Source: Tupaia tana
Taxonomy: Eukaryota; Chordata; Mammalia; Scandentia; Tupaiidae
Direction: 5' to 3'
Assembly (NCBI GenBank): GCA_026018925.1
Contig: JAKSZU010000025.1
Coordinates: 21,183,391 to 21,247,390, forward strand
DNA length: 64,000 bases
The position numbers and the translations under genes were made by a program. The notes under the pieces are model-generated. The model saw nothing but the letters and a program-made list of their open reading frames with translations, was not told the origin of the DNA and ran no database searches. This document shows positions 11,111 through 20,800 of this stretch, one piece after another. Positions within the stretch are counted from its first letter, which is position 1; every line of letters begins with the position of its first letter.

Positions 11111-12172
11111 AAAAAATCTTTTCTAAAACTGTGTCTCTAGTTGGTATATATCCAACTTGACATATACACCAAATAATTTCTCTTTGGTTCAAAGTAGATT
11201 ATGGCAGTAAAATATCTTCAGATTTCTAAGTATCACATTGAAATCTCCAAAAGCAATAAAAATATTTCCAATCAATCTATTGACTAATCGGTCTCATATT
11301 GGAATCCTGTTCTCTTTTTATAGTCTGTTTAAGTGTCAATAAACTTCTTTTTATTTTTGGAAATAGTTATATCATGTCTTTTTTCATTCACTCATAGCTT
11401 AGATTACAAAAAACAACTGGGTTTGTTTGCATCTCAGCATTAATGTGAATGAAAACAAATGACATAATCATAGCTTTTTAAAAAGTATTTAAATTAATTC
11501 CATTGAACTACTGGATCCTGACATTTAAGTACTTCATCAGACTGATAATTCCCTCAACATTATTAACACCACCATTACAAGTGCAGGGAGTTCAGTATAC
11601 AAATAGAGACCTATGTTAGTTTATAGGTAAGCACACATACAAAATGCCAAATATTAAACTAATTGCTAGTACAGAAATTTATTCAGTATTTAAAATGAAA
11701 GGAATTGTTTTTAATTGATTAATAAGCATAAATGTATAAAATAAAATGACAGAAATGAAAAAAAGAGACAAGATATATTGCCCCAAGCTCCCTATTTCTG
11801 TTTTGAATTTTCATTGTTCACATAGCTTAAAATATGATATCTTTGAAATTCTGTTCAGATACCATTTCTTTATGCCATGTCCACTGGAGGAAAACAGTTT
11901 TTAGCTTTATTAAGTTTATCATAGAACGAATTTACAGTTGTTTTCTATAGCTATTGATTGATCAACTCTCATATGTCAATCCAAGTACCAGTGCTGGAGA
12001 GACAATTAGATCAATCCCAGTTATTACTCTTTAGATATACTTGATATTAAGAGAAATTGGTATTTTTAAAATAATTTCAACACAATGTAGAAGAGTTTGT
12101 TAGTCATTGTACAAAGGATGCTATACAGAGGAGGAAAACGAAAACATACTCCAAACAAATAACATAGGATTC
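11111..12172. other. Unassigned AT-rich DNA
   Basis: About 1 kb with no recognisable gene or repeat. It forms the 5' flank of the MaLR provirus. Confidence 0.4.
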
Positions 12173-12247
12173 TGTTATGTTTTGAATGTTTGTCCCTTCC
12201 CACATTAGTTTAAAATTTAATTGCTATTATAACAGGAAGTAAGAACT

Positions 12248-12573
12248 ATTTTTTTCCAATTTGTTGTAGAATGCAAGTGCTTGCTAAAAACATGAGGAAG
12301 AGAGTGAGAAAGCACCCCCAGGAGGGATGACCACAGCGCAATTACTTCTCCTTCATTTTCCCCTCAGAATTTTGGGCCTACAAGAACATATGTCTAGATG
12401 TTTTTCAAGCTGCCAGGTCCAGGGCTCAAACTGCACTCTTGGCCATGTGGGATCCATCCACCTTGTCCACTAAGCCATATAGCATGTGCCAGCATGATTT
12501 TCAAGATTCCAGGTCTGGGGCTCAATCTACAGTCCATCATATGGGAGTTCCATGCCTTAACATAGCTAACCCA
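12248..12573 (-). mobile_element. tRNA-derived SINE with two head segments
   Basis: An old reverse copy with GAGTGAGAAAGCACCCC and CAATTACTTCTCC. The tRNA-like head appears twice: TTTTTCAAGCTGCCAGGTCC near 12401 and GATTTTCAAGATTCCAGGTC near 12496, each followed by a GGCTCAA block. This is a dimeric head or an internal tandem duplication. Confidence 0.72.
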
Positions 12574-12587
12574 AGAGGTGAGAAGTT

Positions 12588-12920
12588 TATTTTTTTAAGA
12601 TTATTTTTTTACCTTTTTTTTTTTTTTTTGAGAGAGATATTTGCTATATGGCATGTATGCTTGAATGATATTTTTTTGCCATAAGGTGCATGTACTCCTC
12701 CAGAGAGAGAGACAGGAACAAAGAGAGGGAAAGGGAGAAATCATTCCCTAAGAAAGAATGGCCATGCTGCAATGCTTTTTCTTCCATTCTCCTCTTAGGG
12801 TTGTGGGCACATACGCTCACATGCCCAGAGTGATGTTCAAGCCATTGGTCCAGGACTTGAACTGCAGTCAGCCATGTGGGAGTCCAGCACCTTAACCACC
12901 ATGCCAAATGCTGGTCCCTC
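12588..12920 (-). mobile_element. tRNA-derived SINE, reverse, with TSD
   Basis: A long T run leads into GCATGTACTCCTCCAGAGAG, GAGAAATCATTCCC and a head ending CAAATGCTGGTCCC. The flanking duplication AAGAGGTGAGAA(G/C)TTT lies at 12573-12587 and 12921-12935 inside the LTR. At 12590-12663 there is an extra T-rich piece with a second TTTGC-TATATGG-CATGT start, perhaps a truncated SINE 3' end. Confidence 0.85.
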
Positions 12921-13004
12921 AAGAGGTGAGAACTTTAAACACTAATCAGACCATGAGGATTCTGATTTCATGAATGAATTAATGCCATTGTTGCTAGGTT
13001 GAAT

Positions 13005-13010
<6 letters not shown>

Positions 13011-13039
<29 letters not shown>

Positions 13040-13281
13040 GGTTTTTGCTATAGGGCGCGTGTGCTCACCAGACAGAGACAGAGAGACAGAAAGCGAGAAA
13101 TCAACCCCCAGGGGGGATGGCCATGCTGCAATCCCTTCTCCTCCATTTTCCTCTCTGGATCTTGGGCACGCATGCACACTCGCCCGGCATGAGTTTTAAG
13201 CCACCAGGTCCAGGACCTGAACCGCGGTCGACTACATAGTAGTCCAGCGACATAGCCATTATGCTAACTGCTGGTCCCCTG
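13011..13281 (-). mobile_element. tRNA-derived SINE, young copy, in the LTR
   Basis: A near-consensus reverse copy with a long T run, GCTATAGGGCGCGTG, CCCCCAGGGGGGATGG, and a head ending GCTAACTGCTGGTCCCC. The duplication GGTTG(A/G)ATTCTTT lies at 12998-13010 and 13282-13294, with one mismatch. The LTR reads across it. Confidence 0.94.
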
Positions 13282-13504
13282 GGTTGGATTCTTTATAAAT
13301 GGTCAAATTGAGCCCTCCCTTTCCTCTCTCTTGCCCTCTTTTTGCTCTTCCACTGAATGACAGGGTAAGAAGACACTTGCCAGATGCCAGCTCCTTGAGA
13401 TTAAATTTCCTAGCCTCCAGAACTATGAACCAATAAAATTGTACTCATCATAAATTACCTAGTCTGTGGTATTTTGTGATAGTAGCACAAAGTAGCCTAA
13501 GACA

Positions 13505-14036
13505 GGAAATTGGTACCAAGAAATGCAGTAGCTAGACGTATAACAAACACCTGAAAATATGGAATCCACTTTGGTATCTGGATAATGAGTAGAAATTGGA
13601 AAAAATTGAAGAGGCAAGCTATAAAAAGCCAAGACTGCTATCAGTAGAGCATTCAGGGTGATTCTGGTAAGAGCTCAGAAGAAAAACACTGTAAGGAAAG
13701 TCTGAAACTTCTCAGAGATTACGTAAGCGTTTGTGATCAAAATGTGAATAGAAATGTGAATGGGCAAGACCATGCAGATGAGATCTTAGATGGAAATGAA
13801 CAACAGTCTATTGGAAACTGAAAGGGAGGCCATCTTTGTTATTAATTGGTAAACAACTTGGCTAAATCGTAATGTCTGTCCTGGTTCATTACAGAAGGCA
13901 GAATTTAAGAGCAATGAAATGGGAGAATATCCGACCGAAGAAATTCCTAAGGAAAATATTGCAGGACTGTGGTTTACTTTAACTGCATATCATTAAATCA
14001 GAGGAGTGAAATTAGTAAAGATGGAAATTACAATTT
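13505..14036 (+). mobile_element. MaLR internal region, 5' part
   Basis: It starts GGAAATTGGTACCAAGAAATG straight after the LTR, as MaLR internal regions do. It continues with GGTAAGAGCTCAGAAG, GGGAGGCCATC, AACTTGGCTAAATCG and AGAAGGCAGAATTTAAGAGC, in the order of MLT1/MST internal sequence. No open frame is preserved. It stops where Tigger1 begins. Confidence 0.8.
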
Positions 14037-14205
14037 TCGGCATACTTTGGAGTTACTGCTGGTTTGGTTCCAGATGACTACAATAAAGTAAAAATCACAG
14101 GAAAGCAAGTCATGATAATTTTTGGTTTCACAGTACATAAAAAGGTGTGTTTATACTATACTACAGTTTATTAAGTTTATACTAACATTATGTCAAAAGA
14201 CCAGT

Positions 14206-14473
14206 TGGGATCAGCAGATGGCATAATGGTTACATTGCTGGACTCCCACCTAGTCCACCACAGTTTGAGTCCCGGACCCAGCAGCTTAAAACTCATGCCA
14301 GGCATGAGTGCCTGCATGCCCAGCAGGGATGGCCATGTCACAGTCTCCTTCTCTCCCAAGAGGAGACTGGAGGAAAAAGGATTGTGATATGGCCATCCCT
14401 CCTGGGGGTGATTTCTTGCTGTCTGTCTCTCTGGTGAAGGCATGTTCCTTATAGCAAACATCTCTCTCTTAAT

Positions 14474-14513
<40 letters not shown>

Positions 14514-14535
14514 CTCTCTCTCTCTCTTTCTCTCA
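14206..14535 (+). mobile_element. tRNA-derived SINE ending in (CA)n(TC)n
   Basis: The head TTGGGATCAGCAGATGGCAT is followed by GTTTGAGTCCCGGACCCAGC, AGGAGACTGGAGGAAAAAGG, CCCTCCTGGGGGTGATTTCTTGC, CCTTATAGC and a tail that has become (CA)n then (TC)n at 14478-14531. The segment GCCCAGCAGGGATGGCCATGTC may be a partial internal duplication. Confidence 0.85.
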
Positions 14536-14545
14536 TTGAAAAATG

Positions 14546-14790
14546 CCTCAACTCCAGCAGCGGTGGTCCAAGTGGTAGGGACCCACACCCAAAGACGGTG
14601 GCTACATAGATGGCCCAAGTTTGGTTCTTGGACCAACCTGAGTAGTCTGGGCACTGTAGTAAGTGCGTGTAATCCTAGGCAACCAGCTACCTGGAGCAGG
14701 AGAATTGAAGTATAATGAAGCTGTTGAAAATATTTATCCTCCTCTCTATCTATCTCTTTCCTACTCTTCTCTCTTATTAAATTTTAAAAA
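14546..14790 (+). mobile_element. SINE-like element with an Alu/7SL-like stretch
   Basis: A tRNA-like head (CCAGCAGCGGTGGTCCAAGT ... TTTGGTTCTTGGACC) is followed by GTGCGTGTAATCCTAGGCAA, CCAGCTACCTGGAGCAGG and AGAATTG. These resemble the 7SL-derived part of Alu-type SINEs (GTAATCCCAGCTAC...AGGAGAAT). A CTATCT-rich run and an A-rich end follow. It lacks the body of the common SINE. The 7SL link rests on a short match and is uncertain. Confidence 0.5.
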
Positions 14791-14805
14791 ATGGGGACTG
14801 GCAGG

Positions 14806-14955
14806 TGGCATGCTGCTTAAGGGCAGGGGACTCCCACATGGCAGACTGTGGTTTGAGTCCCGGACCTGATGGCTTTACATTCTCACTTTCCCTCTCTCTC
14901 ACTCTGTCCCTCTCTGGTTAAATTTAAATAAATAAATAAATACAGTTAAATAAAA
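14806..14955 (+). mobile_element. tRNA-derived SINE, short form
   Basis: The head GGGGACTGGCAGGTGGCATG is followed by the B box GGTTTGAGTCCCGGACC, a CT-rich run and an (AAAT)n tail. The GGAGAATGGAGGAGAAGG segment is absent, as in the other short copies. Confidence 0.85.
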
Positions 14956-15810
14956 TAACTCTTTTATTTTTTAAAAAGTGTATTAATCAAAACTTGCAAA
15001 TGATATTCTGAGCCTGCAGCGAGTCATACTTGTTCTGTGGGTGGAGGGCCTCGCCTCAGTGTTGTTGGCTGCTGAGTCATCACAGTGGTGCTTGCTGAAG
15101 TTTGGGGTGATCGTGGCAGTTTCAGAAAATAAGACAATCATAAAGTTTGCCTCATCAGTTGGCTTTTGCAAGATTTTTCACTGTGGCACACAATACCGTT
15201 TGATACTGTGTTTTACCCACTTGAGATCTTTTTTAAATATCAGAGTCAATCCTCTCAAACCTTGCTACTGCTTTCTTAATGAAGTTTATGAAATATTCTC
15301 AATCCTTCTTGTTTATTTCCACACTACTCGCAGATGCTTCAAGAGGAGTAGAATCTATCTAGAGAAAACATTTTCTTTTTTTATTTGTAAAAAGCAACTC
15401 TGATGAATCATTGAGTCAAAACTCTGCCCAAAGTAAAAAGCGACTCTTCCTAAAACCAAAAACAAATAAAAAATAAAATATAAAGCACCTCTTCATCCGT
15501 GAAAGTATTAAGAGATCGTAACAAGTGAGTCACATCTTCCAGCTCCACTTCGGGTTTGAGTTTTCTTCCTATTTCTGTGGCTCTCACAGTTACTTCCTCT
15601 ACTGAATCTTTGAGCCTAGCAAAGCCATTCATGACGGTTGGAGTGACCTTCTTCCAGACTCCTGTTTATGTTGATATTTTGACCTACTCTCAGAAATCAT
15701 GAATGTTTTAAATGGCATCTAGAATGGTGCATCCTATCCAGTCAGTTTTCGATTTACTTTGTTCAGATCCACCAGTGGAATCAGCTACAGCCTTCAGAAG
15801 TGTATTTCTT

Positions 15811-16075
15811 GGGAATCAGCAGTTAGCGTAATGGCTATGTCGCTGGACTCCCCCGTAGTCGACCGCGGTTCGTGTCCCGGACCCGGTGGCTTAAAATTCA
15901 TGATGGGCGCGTGTGCGTGCGTGCCCAAGATACCGAGAGGAGAATGGAGGAGAAGGGATTGCGGCGTGACCATCCTCCCTGGGGGGTGATTTCTCGCTTT
16001 CTGTCTCTAATGTCTCTCTCTGTCTGTCTGGCAAGCGCACGCGCCCTATAGCGAAAACCTCTAAAAAAAAAAAAA
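15811..16075 (+). mobile_element. tRNA-derived SINE, young copy, in Tigger1
   Basis: Near-consensus: GGGAATCAGCAGTTAGCGTAA, GGTTCGTGTCCCGGACCCGG, GATTGCGGCGTGACC, GCGCACGCGCCCTATAGCG and an A tail. An exact 15-base duplication, AGAAGTGTATTTCTT, lies at 15796-15810 and 16076-16090. CpGs are largely intact. Confidence 0.96.
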
Positions 16076-16666
16076 AGAAGTGTATTTCTTAAATAATATC
16101 TAAAATTTAAAATTGCTCCTTGAGCCACAGGCTGTGAGATGAGCACTGTATTGGCAGACATGAAAACAATATTGATCTCCTTGTACATTATCAGAACTTT
16201 TGAGTGACCAGATTTACTGTCAGTGTACACTAGTAATATGAACAAACAAACAAACAAACCTTTTCTTGAGAAGAAGTTACTTTCAATAGAAGACTTAAAT
16301 ATTCAGTAAACTTTGATGTAAACAGAGGTGCTGTCATCAGACTTTGTTCGTTGTTCCATTTATAAAGCACAGGCAAACTAGATATGGCATCTTCTCACAG
16401 ACAAATTTTGGGAATGATAACCATCAACTTAAACTTAAAATCATTGGTTGCATTAGCCCCTAACAAGAAAGCCTATTGAAACTTTGAAGCCATGCATTGA
16501 CTTCCAGTGAGGTATAAAAAAACTAGATGATACCCTTCTCCAAAGAAAAGGAGGTTTGTGCCCCACATTTAAAATACGATGTTCTGTGTGCTCACTTTCA
16601 TCAGTTATCTAAATTGATGGAACTCTTTATATCAAAACTTGCTGCTTCACACTGTGCTTTCTTTAA

Positions 16667-16800
16667 GGAATTATTTTATTTAACTTTATTTATTTATTTT
16701 AAATTTTATCAGAGAAGGACAGAGAGAAAGAGAAAGTGAGAAATCAAATCACCAGGTCTGGGACTCGAATCGCAGTAGACCATGTGCCACCAGCCAGCCC
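16667..16800 (-). mobile_element. tRNA-derived SINE, short form, in Tigger1
   Basis: An AT-rich tail (TTATTTATTTATTTTAAA) is followed by GACAGAGAGAAAGAGAAAG, ACCAGGTCTGGGACTCGAAT and a head ending CAGCCAGCCC. Flanks CACACTGT(G/A)CTTT at 16648-16660 and 16801-16813 are the target duplication. Confidence 0.85.
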
Positions 16801-17074
16801 CACACTGTACTTTAGAGGAGGTGGTTTCTTTTCATTAACCTTGTGAACCCACTCCTGTTAGTTTCCAACTTTTCCCCTGAAGCTGCTTCACTTCTCTCAA
16901 CCTTCATATAATTGAAGAGAGTTGAGAGGCCCTTGTTCGGCGTTAGGTTTTGGCTAAAAGAGATGCTGTGACTAAGTTTATTTTTTATCAGGGCCACTTA
17001 AAACTTTATTCACATTGGCAACAAGGCTGTTTTACATTTTCATCATTCATGTGCTCACTGAAATAAAACTTTCT

Positions 17075-17343
17075 ATTTTTATTTTATTATTTTTATTTTG
17101 GAGATTTTACCATAAAGCACACGCACTTGTTGGAGAGACACAGAGTGAAAGGGAAAGTGAAAAATCACTCCCCAGGGGGATGACCAAGCTGCAGTCCCTT
17201 CTCTTTCATTCTCCTCTCTGCATTTTGGGCACATATGCACCTATACCTGACATGGTTTACAAAAGCCATCAGGTCCTGGACTCCAATTGCAGTTGACCAT
17301 GTAGGACTCCAGCACCTTAACCACCATGCCACTCACTAGCCCC
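17075..17343 (-). mobile_element. tRNA-derived SINE, old copy, in Tigger1
   Basis: It has GAGATTTTACCATAAAGC, GTGAAAAATCACTCCCC, CAGTCCCTTCTC, CCATCAGGTCCTGGACT and a head ending CCACTCACTAGCCCC. Tigger1 sequence continues at once on both sides. Confidence 0.83.
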
Positions 17344-17946
17344 TGATGTAGCCAAAGACAGAACATTTTCTTTGCATTCTCAACATGGCTAACTGTTCAA
17401 CCCAAGTCAGCTTTCAGCCCATTTCCTTTTCAACCTGACTTCTCACTAAGTTTAATTATTTGCCTTAAATGAGAGCTGTGTAACTCTTTCTTTCTCTTGA
17501 TTACTTAGAGATCATTGTAGGATTATTAATCATTTTCATTTCAATAATATTGTGTCTCAGGAAATAGGGAGCTCTGAAGAAGGGAAGAAAGAAGGTTGAA
17601 TGGCAAGTTATTGGAGCAGAACATGTTCAACATTTAAGTTAAACTGAGTTCAATTGAATTTATCACTTTAGATGGGAATGGTTTGTAAACTCCCCCCAAA
17701 ATTACAATAGCAACATCATAGATGACGGATTGCAGAGCACCATAGCAATTACCATAATAATAAAAAGTTTGAAACACTGGAGAATTACAAAAATGGGATA
17801 GAGGCACAAAATGCAAAAAAAAAAATAAATAAATGAAAAATAAAAAAATAAAGCTACCAATAGACTTCTTCAATTCATAGTTGCCACAAACCTTCAATTT
17901 GTGAAAAACACTTAAATGTGGCATTCAATAAAGAGAAGTGCAGACA

Positions 17947-19327
17947 TGCAACAAGATGAGGAAGAACGTCCCCAGCCTGGCCAGGCAGGGAATGATAAAG
18001 AATGTTGGGAGATGTTCCCAAGGATGTGGCAAGCAACTCTTTGATAAAAGGAGTATGAAACTCAGTTATTACTTATGAAGACAATGGCAGAGGCCAGCTG
18101 CAGTGGTATAGTGATAACTCCATGTTCCCTGTTGCTGAGGCCACGTGGAAAGGTCCTGGGATTTCCTCCCAAGATGTCCCTGTAGCACCAGGCACGCCTG
18201 TGTGTGTGTGCGTGTGTGCGTGTGTGCGTGTGTGCCCGTGATCTTGGCTGGCTGCTGTTGAGGGTAGGTTGTGGTATGATGACCCTGTTGAGGGTATCTC
18301 TTTCTCTCTCTTTTTCTATATCGTGGAAGACATAAAGAAACTTTTTTAAAAAGAGAAAGCATAGATGTTTAAAAAATAAATAAGTAAATGAGACAATGAA
18401 AGAATGAACTACAAAAGCATGTTGATGGTAGAGGCTGCTTTCTCATCACAAATGTAGAGCGCTCGGAGCACAGAATAGATTCCGAATGCGGAACTGAGAT
18501 GTCTCATGCCTCCTGCCCAGGGCTGTCTCAGGACTCTGCTCTCCTCATTCCAGGGCAGTGTCCTCAGCTGCCTCAGTGGTGGTACTAGTGAGATCAAGTG
18601 TGATTTGGAGCACGGCTGTAGAGGATGCAAGCAATAAGCCTTGGTTGCATTTAGATGGTGCTATTTCAGCAGGCTTGCAGAATGCATGGATTTCAAAGTT
18701 CTTTTAAACAGCTTGAGGTATAAGTTAGAGACCTGAAGCAGAGGCAGAGCCACCCTAGACTCTTACTAGGCCTATTAGAGACCCCAGAACTGTAGACATA
18801 CCAGCAGACTACACCAGCTAGTGAGGACTGCAGGCATGAGACTCCAAACTGTGAGAGTTGCTGCATGGGTTGATCTCAGAAAATCCATGGGGTAAGGATA
18901 CCCACTGGGGCCCAATCCCTTTGCTTGTGTACCCAGAAAGTGGAGAGTGGAGTTAAAGATTATTCTGGAGTTTTAAGATTTAATACATTTTGCCCTGTTG
19001 GTCTTTGGACTTATTTGTGATTGGCTATTTCTTTCTTCTTTCCTACTGAATCCTTTTGGAATGGGAATGTCTAACTTATGTTTTTTTCCCACCATTATAT
19101 GTTGGAGCTAAGCAACCTGTTTATTTCACAAGCTCACAGCTAAGGGGCAGTTTGCCTCAGGGTGACTCATGCATTGACTATCACTCATACATGATTTAGG
19201 TGGGATTTTAAATGTTGGACTTTTGAGTTCACTGATGAAATGAGTTATAACTTTTGGGATGATTTGGGTAGAGTAGCTGTATTTTGTGTGTGAGAAAGAT
19301 ATGAATCTGAGGGTCTAGAAAGAAGAA
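17947..19327 (+). mobile_element. MaLR internal region, 3' part
   Basis: It resumes after Tigger1 with GGCAAGCAACTCTTTGATAA. Later blocks are TTATTCTGGAGTTTTAAGAT, TTGGCTATTTCT, GGACTTTTGAGTTCACTGATG, AAATGAGTTATAACTTTTGG and GTGAGAAAGATATGAATCTG. This is the order of MLT1/MST internal 3' sequence leading into the 3' LTR. No coding frame is preserved. A variant SINE lies within it. Confidence 0.82.
18086..18370 (+). mobile_element. Divergent SINE-like insertion with a (GTGTGTGC)n tract
   Basis: It opens GAGGCCAGCTGCAGTGGTATA (head-like), then runs ACGTGGAAAGGTCCTGGGAT, a GTGTGTGC-type run at 18199-18236, CTTTCTCTCTCTTTTTC and an A-rich end. It shares layout with the common SINE (head, TG/CG-rich part, CT run, A tail), but the body differs, so it may be another subfamily. 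Confidence 0.5.
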
Positions 19328-19699
19328 TGCACTGGTTTGAATGTTTCAAATCCTCCCAAATTCATGCTGAAATTACATCGCTATTGCAGCAGTATTAAAA
19401 GGTGAGATCTTTAAAAAATGACTAGACCATGAGGACTCTGCCATCCTCAATATATTAATGGCAAATCTAAGGAATATTCTTATGCAGGGAATAGATTTCT
19501 TATAAAATTAAAGTTCGGCCTCCCTTTGTCTCTCTCTTGCCCTCTTTTTGCCTTTTCACAGCAAAAAGACCCTCAATAGATATTGGTCCCTTGGTTGTAG
19601 ATTTTCAAAATTCAGGACAGTGAGTCAATACATTTTTCTTTTTTATAAATGACCTGGTCTCTGTATTCTGTTATAGTGGCACAAAGCAGATTAAGATGA
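19328..19699 (+). mobile_element. 3' LTR of the MaLR provirus
   Basis: Blocks in order: TGGTTTGAATGTTTCAAATCC, AAAAGGTGAGATCTTTAA, CTAGACCATGAGGACTCTG, CCTCTCTCTTGCCCTCTTTT, CATTTTTCTTTTTTATAAATG, and TTATAGTGGCACAAAGCAGA. At about 372 bases it is full length and free of SINEs, unlike the 5' LTR. Confidence 0.85.
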
Positions 19700-19734
19700 G
19701 TTCTAGTAGGTGAGCATTATTTTGTTTTTCTTTA

Positions 19735-19767
19735 TGTGTGTGAGTGTGTGTGTGTGTGTGTGTGTGC
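19735..19767. repeat. (TG)n microsatellite
   Basis: A TG run of about 33 bases leads into GCACGCACATGCATGCACGC just 5' of a SINE. Confidence 0.9.
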
Positions 19768-19794
19768 ACGCACATGCATGCACGCGCGTTTGGC

Positions 19795-20035
19795 AAGAAT
19801 TTTTTTTAACATTGTCAGGGAGTGCATGACAGAAAGAGGGAGAGAGACTGAGAAAGCAACCACTACAGGAAATGGTCATGCCTCAATCCCTTCTCAATTT
19901 TTCCTGCCCTTCAGGATTTTAGATATCCATTCACACTTGCTCAGCATGTTTTTCAAGTTGCATGGTCCAGGACTTGAACCACACAGTTGGTCATATAGGA
20001 TTCAGCCAGCTTAACCTCCAGGGTGAGGACTAGCC
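19795..20035 (-). mobile_element. tRNA-derived SINE, old copy
   Basis: It has GGGAGAGAGACTGAGAAAGC, CAATCCCTTCTC, TTTTCAAGTTGCATGGTCC and a head with GACTTGAACCACACAG ending GGACTAGCCC. It is strongly diverged, and part of the core is lost. Confidence 0.75.
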
Positions 20036-20347
20036 CTTTTCAAGGTTTTAACAGAATCATAGAGGTTAAAAATTATGATGTAGCATTAAAATATCATGTA
20101 TCTACCTAGCTCCTGCTATTCAGACAGTGAACTACTTGGGCAGAGTCCTATTTTTTTCAAGGATACGTGACTATCTGCTTTTAGGCTTCTCCCTTCCAAA
20201 CATAAAGTATCATTCCTTTACTAAAATCAGATTTATAAATAAACTGTTTTATTCTTTATCTCCTAATATCTCTATGTGACTTCAGTCTAGTGGTATATCT
20301 TCCATTCCTATAATTCAGAAGATTTTTAATTATTCTGAACAGGAAAT
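20036..20347. other. Unassigned DNA
   Basis: About 300 AT-rich bases between two SINEs. Nothing recognisable is seen. Confidence 0.4.
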
Positions 20348-20628
20348 TTTCTTTTTTTTTCTTTTTGTTTTTCTTTTTCCCCCATAGGACATGCACACTC
20401 TCTCATCAGAGAGAGAGGAGGAGGGAGAGAAAGTGAGAAATCACCTGCTGGGAGGATGACCCATTTGCAATCTCTTCTCCTCTGGTTTTTTTTTTTTTAA
20501 CTCTCCATATTTGAAGCATGCACATACATCCACCCGGTGTGATTTTTCAAGCTGCTGAGTCTGGCACTTGAACCTTAGTCTCCAATATGGGAGCCTAGTT
20601 CTTTAACCACTACACCACCTGCTGGCCC
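20348..20628 (-). mobile_element. tRNA-derived SINE, old copy
   Basis: A T/C-rich tail is followed by GAGAGAAAGTGAGAAATCAC, CAATCTCTTCTCCTC, TTCAAGCTGCTGAGTCTGG and a head ending CCACCTGCTGGCCCC. A T run at 20487-20500 interrupts the core. Confidence 0.8.
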
Positions 20629-20800
20629 CAAGAAATAATTTTTTAACTCATTTCATTCTGTTACCTGCTAAGTACTGGTCAGACTTACCTGAAATTTACA
20701 TTTATGATACAAAATTTATGATGCACTTAATTTGTGCTTCATGTTTTAGAATGAGCACAATGGCAAAACAGTTTCAGGAATAATAGCTCATTCACTTATC

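Larger units (their letters stand above)
12173..13504 (+). mobile_element. 5' LTR of the MaLR provirus, carrying three SINEs
   Basis: LTR pieces lie at 12173-12247, 12574-12587, 12921-13010 and 13282-13504. The order is TTTTGAATGTTTGTCCCTTCC, GGTGAGAACTTTAAACA, CAGACCATGAGGATTCTG, the CT-rich block, CCAGAACTATGAACCAATAAA, and ATAAATTACCTAGTCTGTGG. It ends near GCCTAAGACA. Without the SINEs the LTR is about 400 bases, a normal length for MaLR. Confidence 0.85.
15010..17480 (-). pseudogene. Tigger1 (pogo-type) transposase, dead
   Basis: Minus-strand fragments follow the order of the Tigger1 transposase. Near 16997-16812: LSHSISFSQNLTPNKG, TLFNYMKVERSEAA and GEKLETNRSGFTRLMK match the CENP-B/HTH DNA-binding region. 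Near 16200: GHSKVLIMYKEINIVF, ANT and YYLRNT match the DDE catalytic region around the second Asp, which is kept in a TDSKSGH context although the usual NAPGH is altered. Near 15560: LKPEVELEDVTHLLRS and TDEEVL match the C-terminal part. In a live element the protein binds the terminal repeats and moves the DNA. Stops, frameshifts and SINEs at several points break it. No full-length frame exists, and related domesticated genes (TIGD family) are not implied. Confidence 0.87.
14037..17946 (-). mobile_element. Tigger1 DNA transposon, nearly complete, with SINE insertions
   Basis: Tigger1 is a pogo-type (Tc1/mariner superfamily) cut-and-paste element of about 2.4 kb that moved early in placental evolution. 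The plus strand opens with GGCATACTTTGG and TTTGGTTCCAGATGACTACA, matching the family terminus. It then shows GAGCCTGCAGCGAGTCAT and TCAATCCTCTCAAACC, and closes with CACAAACCTTCAATTTGTG and a decayed terminus near 17946. Its own sequence adds up to about 2.4-2.5 kb once six SINE-type inserts are removed: 14206-14535, 14546-14790, 14806-14955, 15811-16075, 16667-16800 and 17075-17343. It sits inside the MaLR internal region, so it is younger than that provirus. Inverted ends are decayed and no intact transposase remains. Confidence 0.9.
12173..19699 (+). mobile_element. ERVL-MaLR provirus with both LTRs, split by Tigger1
   Basis: Two related MLT1/MST-type LTRs (12173-13504 and 19328-19699) face the same way. 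Both contain the shared block CCTCTCTCTTGCCCTCTTTT and a TTATAAAT(T/G)ACC(T/A)(A/G)GTCT-type 3' segment. MaLR internal sequence follows the first LTR (13505-14036) and precedes the second (17947-19327). The gap between is a Tigger1 element. MaLR internal regions are non-autonomous remnants of endogenous retrovirus-like elements, and no gag, pol or env frame is visible here. Each layer carries SINEs, which give the relative order MaLR, then Tigger1, then SINEs. No clear target duplication survives. Confidence 0.82.
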
